A DNA stretch of 64,000 nt from an uncultured Clostridia bacterium. GTDB taxonomy: Bacteria; Bacillota_A; Clostridia; Christensenellales; Borkfalkiaceae. This document shows positions 50,801 to 58,692 of the stretch, piece by piece (position 1 is the first letter of the stretch; every line of letters starts with the position of its first letter). The stretch is taken from positions 3,232 to 67,231 of the forward strand of contig CAKQXZ010000002.1 of NCBI GenBank assembly GCA_934292955.1, in the 5' to 3' direction. The position numbers were made by a program, and so were the translations under genes. The notes beneath the pieces were generated by a model. The model searched no databases, was not told the origin of the DNA, and was given only the letters and a program-made list of their open reading frames with translations.

Positions 50801-50908
50801 TGAGTTAAGAACGGTTTCTTTCGCGTTCGCGTTGCCCGTACAAGCCGCCGCAAGCCCGCTTATTAAACCGACCGAAAGAAGTATTGAAACTATCTTATTC
50901 TTTTTCAT
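47891..50908 (-). CDS. Giant GH43 lipoprotein with repeated unknown modules
   Basis: A 1005-residue lipoprotein (lipobox GLAAAC). The GH43 propeller covers about 60-430: base in VADPSVIYV (about 69), NYWAPEVIYD (about 130), the second Asp in HALDASPFIDP (about 218), general acid in NEGPFMVYRNGKYYLTFS (about 295) and SAGHHSFIQ (about 358). A discoidin-like sandwich follows (about 435-595). The final 400 residues are two copies of one module (about 605-800 and 808-1000) with motifs FYAEAEF, KFPKFGIV, FFYVDA, GNFVKLAVLRKG and VKNYS. The same module is in the giant esterase of this operon. Probably cleaves arabinose-containing glycans at the cell surface. GGGAG precedes ATG. Confidence 0.87.
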   Translation of the reverse strand: MKKNKIVSILLSVGLISGLAAACTGNANAKETVLNSNNYDAEMLSKVESVSTGYNSNLFYVNTLEFQVADPSVIYVSEGSEKGYFYAYGTSDEIGCHGFQAWRSKDLSHWECTGIAYMPDYEASWAVNNYWAPEVIYDAKAKLYYMFYNAYNQNANNRLCLSVAYSASPAGPFVSPDGRKDSDGNLLSASQPVFDVTVNNPVIAALEKANPGLARTHALDASPFIDPSNGDKYLYFSYYNDYGEGSFIYGMKMKDWLTPDYSTLKMLTYPGYLTVAGGVNNESKQKVSEGGVNEGPFMVYRNGKYYLTFSAFGYQDDRYRVKQAIADSPLGDFVKVDEDDGGIVVSSDVANWSHIVSAGHHSFIQCGDETFIAYHTFKNRSSIADGRALALDRVIWTKNGEGVDVMHTNGPTWSVQPLPEFLSGYKNIAPQAKVTASNTKSDSTTDLLTDELVKYQEYDLVTEYAANGGESVITLNWDTFKTVRGLMIYNSYDYAKTFVSISKVEFEYKKADGKTATAVIKNLPFDWDWNCEADVSFMRPGGAAIAEFNEMPVKSIKIYMTSASGADELALSEIVVLGKDSECAGISEFKTYSYNNEICGSSHIEKDSLNFGNVKGTKHLETGYGYDLSNDSAEDGRYIEQKGVSDQYAYFKNIYDVDFYAEAEFSVTAEKAYSGDKFPKFGIVMSCDDYYTNTIFFYVDAVNYTNTVVGCAQRKLDNSDWDWNATEQLVSVDGISYKNGNFVKLAVLRKGSEFYLICNNKTVIFYDSFNIFGDDQKSAVGFLSFNTPMIVKNYSASADKAVVEEMSKLYANGINGETFGKAGGFSTTTGWDLSNDRGETPTAEQTMKGDQYAMFKGVNGTKFYAETEITVTQDMGDKFPKFGIVTRNAQNDFFFYIDGSSNYMARRVGYIARQNDGWAWGVNGFNAEVGVADMGAYKDGNYVKLGLLRDGATFRLYVNDKLVLTAENIEGFGADNDSAVGILSFTTGITVRNYSVTTDISGLNK

Positions 50909-50939
50909 ATTTTAATTCTCCCGAAAAAACAGAGTAACG

Positions 50940-51848
50940 TCAGGACTTAATACCGCTTGCCGCAATACCTTCGATAAAGAAATCCTGCGCGATGAGATAA
51001 ATGATAAGCGTAGGAATGAGCGCAACGACGGTAGCCGCCATAACTATGCTAGGTTTTTGCGCGTAAGTAACCGCAAACGAACGCAGCGCGACCTGCAAAG
51101 TAAACAGATCCGACGACTGCAGATAGATATACGGCGCGAAATAATCGTTGTATCCGCCAATAAATCCGAGCAAGCCCTGAGCAATAAGCGCAGGCATAGA
51201 AAGGGGTACCATAATGCGGAAGAACATTCCAAGGTAACTTTCGCCGTCAAGTTTGGCGGCTTCTATGAGGCTGTCGGGTATTCCGCTGAAGAACTGCCGC
51301 ATAAAGAATACGCAGGCAGCCGCCCCGAACATACCGGGAATCATAAGCGGCAGCGGAGTATCGACCCACCCCAACATATCGTAAATAGAGAACTGCGGCG
51401 CGATCATAATTGTGCCGGGTATCATCATCGTAGCGAGCAATACGCCGTACATAACGTTTTTCGCGCGGAACTTGAGTTTTGCAAACGCATACGCCGAAAG
51501 CGAAGAAGTAAGCAACCCTATCAGAGTAGGCGGCACGATATAAAGCACCGTGTTTATGAAACTCTTAAGCAAAGTGGGCATCGCGCTGTCCATATTAGCA
51601 CGGTACTTGAACACTTCTTTATACCCTTCGAGTACGAACCCGCCCGACGGAAACCATTCAAAGCGCAGCGACGACGAATCCTGCCACGTCTTGAACGACG
51701 TTAAAAGAACCACCGAGAACGGGAAAATAATGATCAGCGTATACAGACAAAGCACGACGTATATAGCGACTTTACCCGCAATATTCTTTTTCCTGCTTTT
51801 TTTGTAAACGGTAGCGGCACCGTTTTCGATATAAGCGTTATTCGTCAT
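50940..51848 (-). CDS. Carbohydrate ABC transporter permease (MalG type), second system
   Basis: A 302-residue permease with six hydrophobic segments. The EAA loop is SLIEAAKLDGESYLGMFFRI, and the C-terminal LIAQDFFIEGIAASGIKS is typical of this family. It starts within the last 11 bases of the partner permease gene, with GGGTGA just before the ATG, so the two are coupled. No ATPase gene is near. Confidence 0.93.
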   Translation of the reverse strand: MTNNAYIENGAATVYKKSRKKNIAGKVAIYVVLCLYTLIIIFPFSVVLLTSFKTWQDSSSLRFEWFPSGGFVLEGYKEVFKYRANMDSAMPTLLKSFINTVLYIVPPTLIGLLTSSLSAYAFAKLKFRAKNVMYGVLLATMMIPGTIMIAPQFSIYDMLGWVDTPLPLMIPGMFGAAACVFFMRQFFSGIPDSLIEAAKLDGESYLGMFFRIMVPLSMPALIAQGLLGFIGGYNDYFAPYIYLQSSDLFTLQVALRSFAVTYAQKPSIVMAATVVALIPTLIIYLIAQDFFIEGIAASGIKS

Positions 51849-52800
51849 AATTCACCCAATACTTCGAAACGACAAACTGTATAACGGTAACCACAAGAAT
51901 CATTGCCGAAAGTATCCACGCGCTCGCGCTCGCTTCTCCCATACTGTTATCGTATTCGAATACCCGTCTGTAAAGATAGAATACTATTGTTACGCCGTCC
52001 GAGTTCGGTCCGCCGTCCGAACTTAAAACGTTTGTCACCGCAAACGATTGCAACGCCCCGATGACTCCCATTACCAGAAGATAGAAACTCGTGGGCGAAA
52101 TGGAAGGAAGAACGATATTGAAAAAGGTCTTGAATCCCCCCGCTCCGTCTATTTTAGCCGCTTCTATCATGTTATTGTTAACGTTCGTAAGCGCGGCGGT
52201 ATAAAGAACGATGCCGAAGCCCATTCCCGACCACACGCTCATAATAATTACCGCCCAGGTGTAATATTTCGAATCGCCGAGCCAGTCGATCGCATTTTCG
52301 CCCGCGCGACCCAAAATCTGATTGATAATGCCGTAATTTGTGTTGAACATATATTTCCACATCAACGTCACGGCAACTACCGAACAAACGTAAGGAATAA
52401 AGAAAACCGTGCGGAAAATTTTCTTTCCGCGGATAGGTTTACTTAAAAGATATGCAATCAACAGGGCGAAAACCTGACTTATCAGTACGCTCGACCCCAT
52501 TTTGAAAGTATTGCCTATGGAATGAATGAATACGGGATCGGTAAGAACGGTTTTGAAGTTCTCGAATCCCGCGGGTTCCGAACCTTCGAATCCGAAACCT
52601 TTCATATGCAAAAACGCCATCGCAAACGCAAGAACGAGCGGAATAAGCCCGAACAACACAAACCCTATAAGGGGAATGGAAGCAAGCAAAGTCCCCGCGA
52701 CTTCTTCTTTGTTTATGCGTTTTTTCCGTTTTACGCCGCCGCCGATAGCAGGTGCCGCCCCGCTGCCGGTTGCGACGGACGAACCACGTCCGGTACTCAT
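51838..52800 (-). CDS. Carbohydrate ABC transporter permease (MalF/UgpA type), second system
   Basis: A 320-residue permease. A polar N-terminus of about 40 residues (Gly/Ser/Ala-rich, then KRKKRINKEE) precedes six segments; the EAA loop is NMIEAAKIDGAGGFKTFFNI. The ATG at 52798-52800 has AAAGGAG before it. The frame is open 38 codons further, through the intercistronic hairpins, which is not real coding. Works with the MalG-type partner. Confidence 0.92.
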   Translation of the reverse strand: MSTGRGSSVATGSGAAPAIGGGVKRKKRINKEEVAGTLLASIPLIGFVLFGLIPLVLAFAMAFLHMKGFGFEGSEPAGFENFKTVLTDPVFIHSIGNTFKMGSSVLISQVFALLIAYLLSKPIRGKKIFRTVFFIPYVCSVVAVTLMWKYMFNTNYGIINQILGRAGENAIDWLGDSKYYTWAVIIMSVWSGMGFGIVLYTAALTNVNNNMIEAAKIDGAGGFKTFFNIVLPSISPTSFYLLVMGVIGALQSFAVTNVLSSDGGPNSDGVTIVFYLYRRVFEYDNSMGEASASAWILSAMILVVTVIQFVVSKYWVNYDE

Positions 52801-52823
52801 TGTTTTTTCTCCTTTATCAAGCT

Positions 52824-52903
52824 GCGGGAATAAATAAACTCCCGCGTTTTGCCGTAACGCGCGCCTTGCAATTTTTTTGGAATATATCTGCAAGGCAACG
52901 CGC
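52824..52903 (-). other. Two intercistronic hairpins between binding-protein and permease genes
   Basis: The first (52859-52903) pairs GCGC and GCCTTGC with GCAAGGC and GCGC, with a small bulge and a 20-base AT-rich loop. The second (52824-52845) is GCGGGA/TCCCGC. Neither has a T tract. Such structures in the malE-malF position usually reduce permease expression relative to the binding protein. Confidence 0.72.
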
Positions 52904-52917
52904 TTTGCCGTCAAAAA

Positions 52918-54720
52918 TTATTTTTTGGTGTATTCTTTAAGCAGCTCCCACGTCTTGATATATTTGCTGTCCGTTTCGAACTGCGAAAGGGTCTTTTTGC
53001 CGTTTCTTACGTCGCCGTTAAGAACGCCCGCCCAGTCGTCTATCCACTTTTTATCTCTGAGATACCACCAGTCGCCCGGCGTTTCGTATTCGGCTGCACG
53101 AACGAAAACTATGGAGTTTTTGGGGTTGCTGTCACTCTGAAGGAATACTTCGGAGTTAGCAAGATCTTTCTGCGAAGGAATAGCGAATCCCGACTTGGCT
53201 TGAGCCGCCTGTCCTGTCTTGCCGCCGATATATTCGGCAAACTTCCACGCCGCGTTTTTCTTGGTAGATTTGGCGTTTATGCAAAGCGCAACGCTGCCGG
53301 AGTGACCTGCCTGAACGCCGTGAACGGCGATATTTCCGTCCTGATCGTAAGTCTTATACTGCGGCAGGGGCGCAACGTCCCATTTATACTTGCCGTCCAT
53401 CTGTTCTCTGAAACCTACAACGTTCCATCTCCCGTCTACGAGCATGGCAAGTTCGCCTTTTGCAAACGCAGCCGTCTTGCCCGCGTCGCCGCCGAGCGAT
53501 GTCGGAGCGGGGCAAATGCCGTAACCGTAAAGATCGTCTTCTACTTTATCCGTCGTTTTCTGTCCGATACGAACGAATTCGACAAACGCGTCTCTCTGCG
53601 AAGGCAGTTCGTTAAGAATGCCGTCTTCTTTTGCTTCAAGAACTTCGGGTCTTATCGTTCTGCTGCCCGCAGCCGCTTTTGTATCTACGAGTTTATCCGC
53701 CCATTCGATAATTTCGCCCGCGTTGTATTTGTTTCCGTTAACGGTAAAACCGTCGGTTACGTTATCGGCAACGATATAGTTCTTTGTGCTGTCCATCAGC
53801 GTGAAATCCCAATATCCGCCGTTGTATGCCGCGTCGTCGGTCTTGACGTATTCGATACAGTCTCCGCCGACCGACCAGCCGTAGTTGAACCACCATTCGG
53901 TGAAGTAGCCGTAAACGTTGCTCTTGCTGTATTTAGAGCGAACTTCTTTCTGAACGAGTTGAGAAAGCGTTACGCATTCGTCCCAGCTCATAGGAACCTG
54001 ATTGTTGAAATATTTCTTGCCGCCGAGTTCGAAGTAACCTTTTTCTTTAACTTCGCCTTCGATTCCGTATTCGGCTTTGGTCTTCCCGCGCGAATCCTTT
54101 GCCCCGCCGTTGAAAGCCGCAAGGTCTTCCGCCGCAACGCTTATAGTCGTAACGCCGGAGTCTTCGAAATAAGTTTCGTTATAATAAATAACGGTAGGAC
54201 CTATATCTTTGGGAATACCCCAGTAGTGCGCGTCGGGACCGTCCTGCGTGGTGGTTTTAACGTCATATTTGAAGCGGTTAACCGAAGTTTCCCACATTTC
54301 TTCTATTTTAACTTCGCTACTCGTTTTAAGATAGTTATCGAGCGGTTCGAGATACCCGAGCCCCGCATACGATTTGAAATCGGAGTCGCCGACGTAAAGA
54401 ATATCTACCGACGCCTTAGACTGTCTTAACGCGAGTTTTGCTTTTTCGCCGTAGCCGTCGCTGCCCTGCGTTTCGTATTTAACTTTGATTACGCCTTTGT
54501 TTATTTCGTTGAATTGTTTAACTAAGGTCTGGAATACGTCAAGTTCGTTTTCGTCGCCGTATCCCCAGAAAGTAATGGTGGTTTCGCCGCCGGGACCGGG
54601 TCTGATATTGCCCGACGAATCGAGATCAACGTCGCCGCCGCCGGTTTTATTACAAGCCGAAACTCCCGCGGCAATCATTCCCGACAGTAACAACGATAAG
54701 ATTTTAAGTGATTTTCTCAT
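52918..54720 (-). CDS. Sugar ABC transporter substrate-binding lipoprotein, second system
   Basis: A 600-residue extracellular binding protein (lipobox GVSAC, followed by a Gly/Asp/Ser linker). The first strand TTITFWGYGDENELDVFQTLVKQFN is typical of the sugar-binding SBP_bac_1 family. An unusually long middle contains many Trp and Tyr residues (EWWFNYGWSVGGDC), which fits binding of a longer oligosaccharide. AGGAG precedes ATG. It is the second gene of the operon, after the giant esterase, and is followed by hairpins. Confidence 0.92.
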   Translation of the reverse strand: MRKSLKILSLLLSGMIAAGVSACNKTGGGDVDLDSSGNIRPGPGGETTITFWGYGDENELDVFQTLVKQFNEINKGVIKVKYETQGSDGYGEKAKLALRQSKASVDILYVGDSDFKSYAGLGYLEPLDNYLKTSSEVKIEEMWETSVNRFKYDVKTTTQDGPDAHYWGIPKDIGPTVIYYNETYFEDSGVTTISVAAEDLAAFNGGAKDSRGKTKAEYGIEGEVKEKGYFELGGKKYFNNQVPMSWDECVTLSQLVQKEVRSKYSKSNVYGYFTEWWFNYGWSVGGDCIEYVKTDDAAYNGGYWDFTLMDSTKNYIVADNVTDGFTVNGNKYNAGEIIEWADKLVDTKAAAGSRTIRPEVLEAKEDGILNELPSQRDAFVEFVRIGQKTTDKVEDDLYGYGICPAPTSLGGDAGKTAAFAKGELAMLVDGRWNVVGFREQMDGKYKWDVAPLPQYKTYDQDGNIAVHGVQAGHSGSVALCINAKSTKKNAAWKFAEYIGGKTGQAAQAKSGFAIPSQKDLANSEVFLQSDSNPKNSIVFVRAAEYETPGDWWYLRDKKWIDDWAGVLNGDVRNGKKTLSQFETDSKYIKTWELLKEYTKK

Positions 54721-54746
54721 GATTTTCTCCTATTTCGGTTAATTTT

Positions 54747-54772
54747 GTCCGCCGCTTTTTAAGGCGGCGGAC
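54747..54772 (-). other. Intercistronic hairpin between the giant esterase and binding-protein genes
   Basis: Perfect nine-base stem GTCCGCCGC/GCGGCGGAC with an 8-base loop. No T tract on the minus strand; probably a stabiliser or processing site. Confidence 0.7.
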
Positions 54773-54855
54773 TATTTTGCCTTTTACCGCATTCGGACTT
54801 ATTACCCGAACGCTTTCTTAAATGTTTTTTGTTGAGTTATTAACGTCTAACGGTA

Positions 54856-57800
54856 TTACGCTCTGCCGACTGTATCGTTACTTCTGAGATACGGCCTCCA
54901 ACTGTTATCGTTCGGATATAACTGTCCGCCGATATCGATTTTTACTCTTTCGGTCGTCTGATCAACGCCGATTAAATGCTCGTTGGCAATAAAGAATTCG
55001 ATATAAAGCGTATCTTCGGTTTCTCCGTCGATATACTTCATAGCAGCGTCTGTAACCCAACCGGTGTGGTAAACTTCACCGCCGAAAACATATATTCTCG
55101 CAGCGTGCGTATTATCCGTTCCGAACAGTTCGAGATTTACATGCAAATGCCATGTTCCCGCACCTATAAGTTGTCTGTTTACATCGATAGACTCTGCTGT
55201 AATTTTGAACATCATATACAGACCGTCGTCGCCAAGGAATGCAGAATACTGACCATTTTCGGCATGACAATTTTCAAAGGTGTTGTCAGCCCAATCGGAA
55301 ACGTCGCCGTCTATCTTGCGTGCGGTACCCGTTTTAATACCTTTTGCGGTAACGAAAATGTTACGCGTTCCGGGATCCGCATCGGGCATAAACCAGAAGT
55401 CGCCGTCAACAATAGCGCAGCCTGTTTCGCCGCCCGTTTTCCATGCAAAGCCTGCGGGAATATATGCGGAATCTCTATCGTAACCGTCGATACAAGAGTA
55501 AGAAATGAAGGCTTCTGCCTTGGTATGAGCCTTGCCGTTTTCAACGGTGCTTACAAACTTAACGGCATTGATCTGACGCGTGCCGAATTCCCAACGTGAG
55601 AAAAGTCCGTTAGCCGAAGCATAACGCTGCAAGTTATCGGGCAGTTTAAGTTCGAAGTTGGTTTTTTCCCACCAGTTGCCGTTGCTGTTAACAAAATTGT
55701 TGTGAATTACGTCGTAGAAAACATACATACCGTCTTCGGCCATCGTTGCGTAAACGGTAACTTTTCTGCCGTCGGAAGCGGGAATAACCACGGGGTTGGT
55801 AAGATCGTCAGCCGACCAGTCGCTTATATCGCCGTCGACCGTTTTCGTCGAACGGTAAATCTTCATCGAAGTAAGTTTTTCGTTAAGCGCGTCGGGATCG
55901 GTAATCGTAACCGCGTCTTTAACGTACATTTCCATATTGAAGTTGACTACAGCCGCGGCAACTTTTTCGTCTTCGCCGAATACGTCTTTAAGCATATTGA
56001 CTACTTTGCCTTCGGAAATGAACCATGCGTCTTTTCCTACTTTCGCTACCGCAAGAGTAATAAAGCTCTTATCGGTCTTATAGTCGAAGCTCGTACCGGC
56101 GGGATATTCAACGGGATACTGATTGTTATAAGTCCACTGGAAAGCCGACCAGCAGCCGTTCCAGTTCCAGTCTTTCGCGCCGGCGGTTTCAGGTCTGAAG
56201 AATACCTGCGACCAACCGTTGTTGTAGTAATCGTTTGCATTCGCGTCTTTAGCAAGGTCGAGAGCCCAGAACCACAAACCTTTTTCCGAACGGAAAGCAA
56301 GACCGGCTTTCGCATAATTATCGGCAGCCGTAAGTCCCGCTATGGAAATCTTAGCTTCCGCATAGAAGTCCGCCGCATAAACGCTGCTGAAGTAAAGCTG
56401 CGCTTCTGCCGCGCCGGTATTGTGAACCGTTCCGTTTTCGAACTTCCAGCCGCTGCTGTAAGAGTAAGCGGGCGCGCCTTCGACGGTCATTCCGCCAAAG
56501 CCGTTTTCGCTGTCGACTCTTTCTACGCCGAGTGCTTCGCATATAGCCTTATCGAACGCGGCGTAACCGTCAAGACCGTAATGCAGTCCGTCGGGGTTGA
56601 ACCACTTCATCGTGCTTCCGGTCGAATCGGCAGTGATGACGCTCGCCATATCTATATAATGAATAGCATCGTCGTTTTTCGCAAGTTCCGCAACGTGAGC
56701 GTTAACCTTGTCGTATTCGCCCCACATAAGCGGGAACATCATATTGTGAACAAGACCTACATAATAGATTTCGGTCTGCGGGAAGTTTGTTTTGAGCATT
56801 GCAAACAGTTTATCGAGCATTACGATAGTCTGTTCGCCCGTCACGCCGTTATCTATATCGTTAACGCCGATATGCATAACGATATTCTGCGGTTTATACA
56901 TAGCGTTAAGCGTGCCGACCATGTTCTGCCAGTATTCTATTCTGGTTCCTCCTACGCCTTCGTTCGCCGATGTTTCGGTCGTGAACGAATTGTTGTAAGA
57001 ATACCAGAACGCGGTGTCGATATAACTGTCGCCTATAAACAGATTCTGTTTTTCGACGCTGTTTATTCTGTACTGTTCAAGAGCCTGTTCGTCGGTTACG
57101 AGTTTGTAATCTTTAACGTCGAAAATAATGTTGAACGAAGCGATACCTATAAAAGCTTCTTCGTCAAAATCGATACCGGCCGAAACCGTTCCTACGGGAT
57201 TACCGTTGGCAAAAAGTCTGAACGCGCCGTTCTGACGATATACGCCGAGAGTGACGTAATTGCCGTCGGTATAAGCAGCCGAAGTCCCACCGAGGGAAGC
57301 AAGCCCGCGGTAGTTACCCGCCCATGCTCCTACGCCGGCACGGTTGTTATAACCTACGTTTACGGAATTTTCGTTAACGGTTTCTCCGTCAGCGGAAACT
57401 GCGTCTACATAATAGAAGAAACCTTTCGCGCCGTCGGCACTCGTTACCACAAAGCCGAATTTACTCCACTTTTCGCCGTTGCGAATTTCTTTAAGCGAGA
57501 ATTTTGCTTCTGCATAGTAGTTAAGAAGGTTGGAGTTGCGCATGTAAATGTAGTTGTCTTTATTGTCTACATCGGTGTTGTAAATGTGCGCGTTTTCGCT
57601 GTTGTCGTCATAATCCACGTTCCAGACGGAAGAAGCGGGAAGATTCTCGTTTGCGTTACCCCATACCATTCCGTATTCGAGATAGGGATTAGCTTCAAAA
57701 CCGTCGCTCGTAACTTTTACGAAAGTGTGAACGTTTTTGTAATCTACGCCGTAAGTAGTATCGAATACCGAATTGATCGTCATAGCGTCGCTTGCGTTGG

Positions 57801-58461
57801 TAAGTCCGAACGCAACGGATAAATCTTTATTTTCGGCAGATACGTCGGTCGCGGCATAAGGAACTTCTACCGTAACGAGATATCCCGCCACCGTCTGACG
57901 ATCGAAAGTGAATTTTTCGACGGTCGCCGTTATTCCGCTTTCGGTAACAGCCGCGTTAGTGGAAAGATTTTTAACCGCAACGTTTGCGTTTACGTCAACC
58001 GAAACCGAAATTGTTTTTTCCGAATATCCTTTAAGACGTTTAACCGCAGAAATAATAATTTCTATTCCGTCGTTGGAATACATATTTTCGCCTTCCGCAA
58101 AAATCGTATCGTCTTTAACGTACGCGTGGAAAATCATTTTCCCTGCGCCGACTGCCGCAATCTCGGCTGTGTCGTATTCCGCAAACCAAGCCGCAACCGC
58201 GGTGCTATCCCCTGCCTTTGCCGATGTTGTAATCGTGCTTTCGGGCATTTCTTCAAGATAAATCGCGTCGATAGGTTCGGGAGTGGAACTCGAAGAACCG
58301 CTGTCGCCCGTATCGGTAGACGTACCCGTGTCGGACGCGCTTACCGAGCCGCTCGATTCACTCGACGGGTCGTTCTCGTTGATACATGCCATAAGCGAAC
58401 AGATCAGACTGAAGCACAGCACGAACACGAGAAGCGAAATAATCTTTTTCCCTTTTCTCAT
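54856..58461 (-). CDS. Giant SGNH esterase lipoprotein with CBM9-like domains and repeated modules
   Basis: A 1201-residue lipoprotein (lipobox SLMAC). Order: Ser/Asp/Gly linker; a CBM9-like/DOMON sandwich (about 65-245); the unknown module (about 263-458); an SGNH esterase (about 460-645) with FIGDSYIDTAF (Ser near 474), GGTRIEYW, HIGVNDIDNG (about 535) and DGLHYGLDGY (about 623); the unknown module again (about 655-852); then two CBM9-like units (about 860-1010 and 1055-1195) starting TVDGDISDWS and KIDGDVSDWA. It probably removes acyl groups from a bound plant glycan at the cell surface. GGAGG precedes ATG. First gene of the import operon. Confidence 0.87.
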   Translation of the reverse strand: MRKGKKIISLLVFVLCFSLICSLMACINENDPSSESSGSVSASDTGTSTDTGDSGSSSSTPEPIDAIYLEEMPESTITTSAKAGDSTAVAAWFAEYDTAEIAAVGAGKMIFHAYVKDDTIFAEGENMYSNDGIEIIISAVKRLKGYSEKTISVSVDVNANVAVKNLSTNAAVTESGITATVEKFTFDRQTVAGYLVTVEVPYAATDVSAENKDLSVAFGLTNASDAMTINSVFDTTYGVDYKNVHTFVKVTSDGFEANPYLEYGMVWGNANENLPASSVWNVDYDDNSENAHIYNTDVDNKDNYIYMRNSNLLNYYAEAKFSLKEIRNGEKWSKFGFVVTSADGAKGFFYYVDAVSADGETVNENSVNVGYNNRAGVGAWAGNYRGLASLGGTSAAYTDGNYVTLGVYRQNGAFRLFANGNPVGTVSAGIDFDEEAFIGIASFNIIFDVKDYKLVTDEQALEQYRINSVEKQNLFIGDSYIDTAFWYSYNNSFTTETSANEGVGGTRIEYWQNMVGTLNAMYKPQNIVMHIGVNDIDNGVTGEQTIVMLDKLFAMLKTNFPQTEIYYVGLVHNMMFPLMWGEYDKVNAHVAELAKNDDAIHYIDMASVITADSTGSTMKWFNPDGLHYGLDGYAAFDKAICEALGVERVDSENGFGGMTVEGAPAYSYSSGWKFENGTVHNTGAAEAQLYFSSVYAADFYAEAKISIAGLTAADNYAKAGLAFRSEKGLWFWALDLAKDANANDYYNNGWSQVFFRPETAGAKDWNWNGCWSAFQWTYNNQYPVEYPAGTSFDYKTDKSFITLAVAKVGKDAWFISEGKVVNMLKDVFGEDEKVAAAVVNFNMEMYVKDAVTITDPDALNEKLTSMKIYRSTKTVDGDISDWSADDLTNPVVIPASDGRKVTVYATMAEDGMYVFYDVIHNNFVNSNGNWWEKTNFELKLPDNLQRYASANGLFSRWEFGTRQINAVKFVSTVENGKAHTKAEAFISYSCIDGYDRDSAYIPAGFAWKTGGETGCAIVDGDFWFMPDADPGTRNIFVTAKGIKTGTARKIDGDVSDWADNTFENCHAENGQYSAFLGDDGLYMMFKITAESIDVNRQLIGAGTWHLHVNLELFGTDNTHAARIYVFGGEVYHTGWVTDAAMKYIDGETEDTLYIEFFIANEHLIGVDQTTERVKIDIGGQLYPNDNSWRPYLRSNDTVGRA

Positions 58462-58592
58462 ATAAGACCTCCAAAGTCCTTATTATATTTTACCCGCTTC
58501 CGACTTTTGCGCCGGTCACGAATAATTACCTTAATGTTATCAGGTTTCTTTATTCGACCTTAAAAATACTTTTTTGCCGCCATTAAATCGCG

Positions 58593-58636
58593 TTCCTTGA
58601 CAAACTCGTCTTGTCAAGGAAAAGGCATGCCTTTTC
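58593..58636. repeat. Two abutting inverted repeats upstream of the giant esterase operon
   Basis: TTCCTTGACAA (58593-58603) and TTGTCAAGGAA (58611-58621) form an 11-base perfect inverted repeat with a 7-base gap. An 18-base perfect palindrome, GAAAAGGCATGCCTTTTC (58619-58636), overlaps its end. It may be the lacI terminator, an operator for the operon, or both. Confidence 0.7.
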
Positions 58637-58657
58637 AAAAATTTTCTATAAAATATC

Positions 58658-58680
58658 GGTCTATAGGTCGATTATCGGTT
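58658..58680 (+). repeat. Dispersed hairpin motif, copy 11
   Basis: GGTC TATAGGTCGATTAT CGGTT. It lies 12 bases beyond the stop codon of lacI (minus strand). Confidence 0.85.
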
Positions 58681-58692
58681 GTTTTTTATAAA

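Noticed and set aside
55702..57822. Long plus-strand open frame of 706 codons
   Set aside because: Antisense to the SGNH/CBM9-like esterase gene; composition is Val/Arg/Phe-rich as in other mirror frames here, and no ribosome site is seen.
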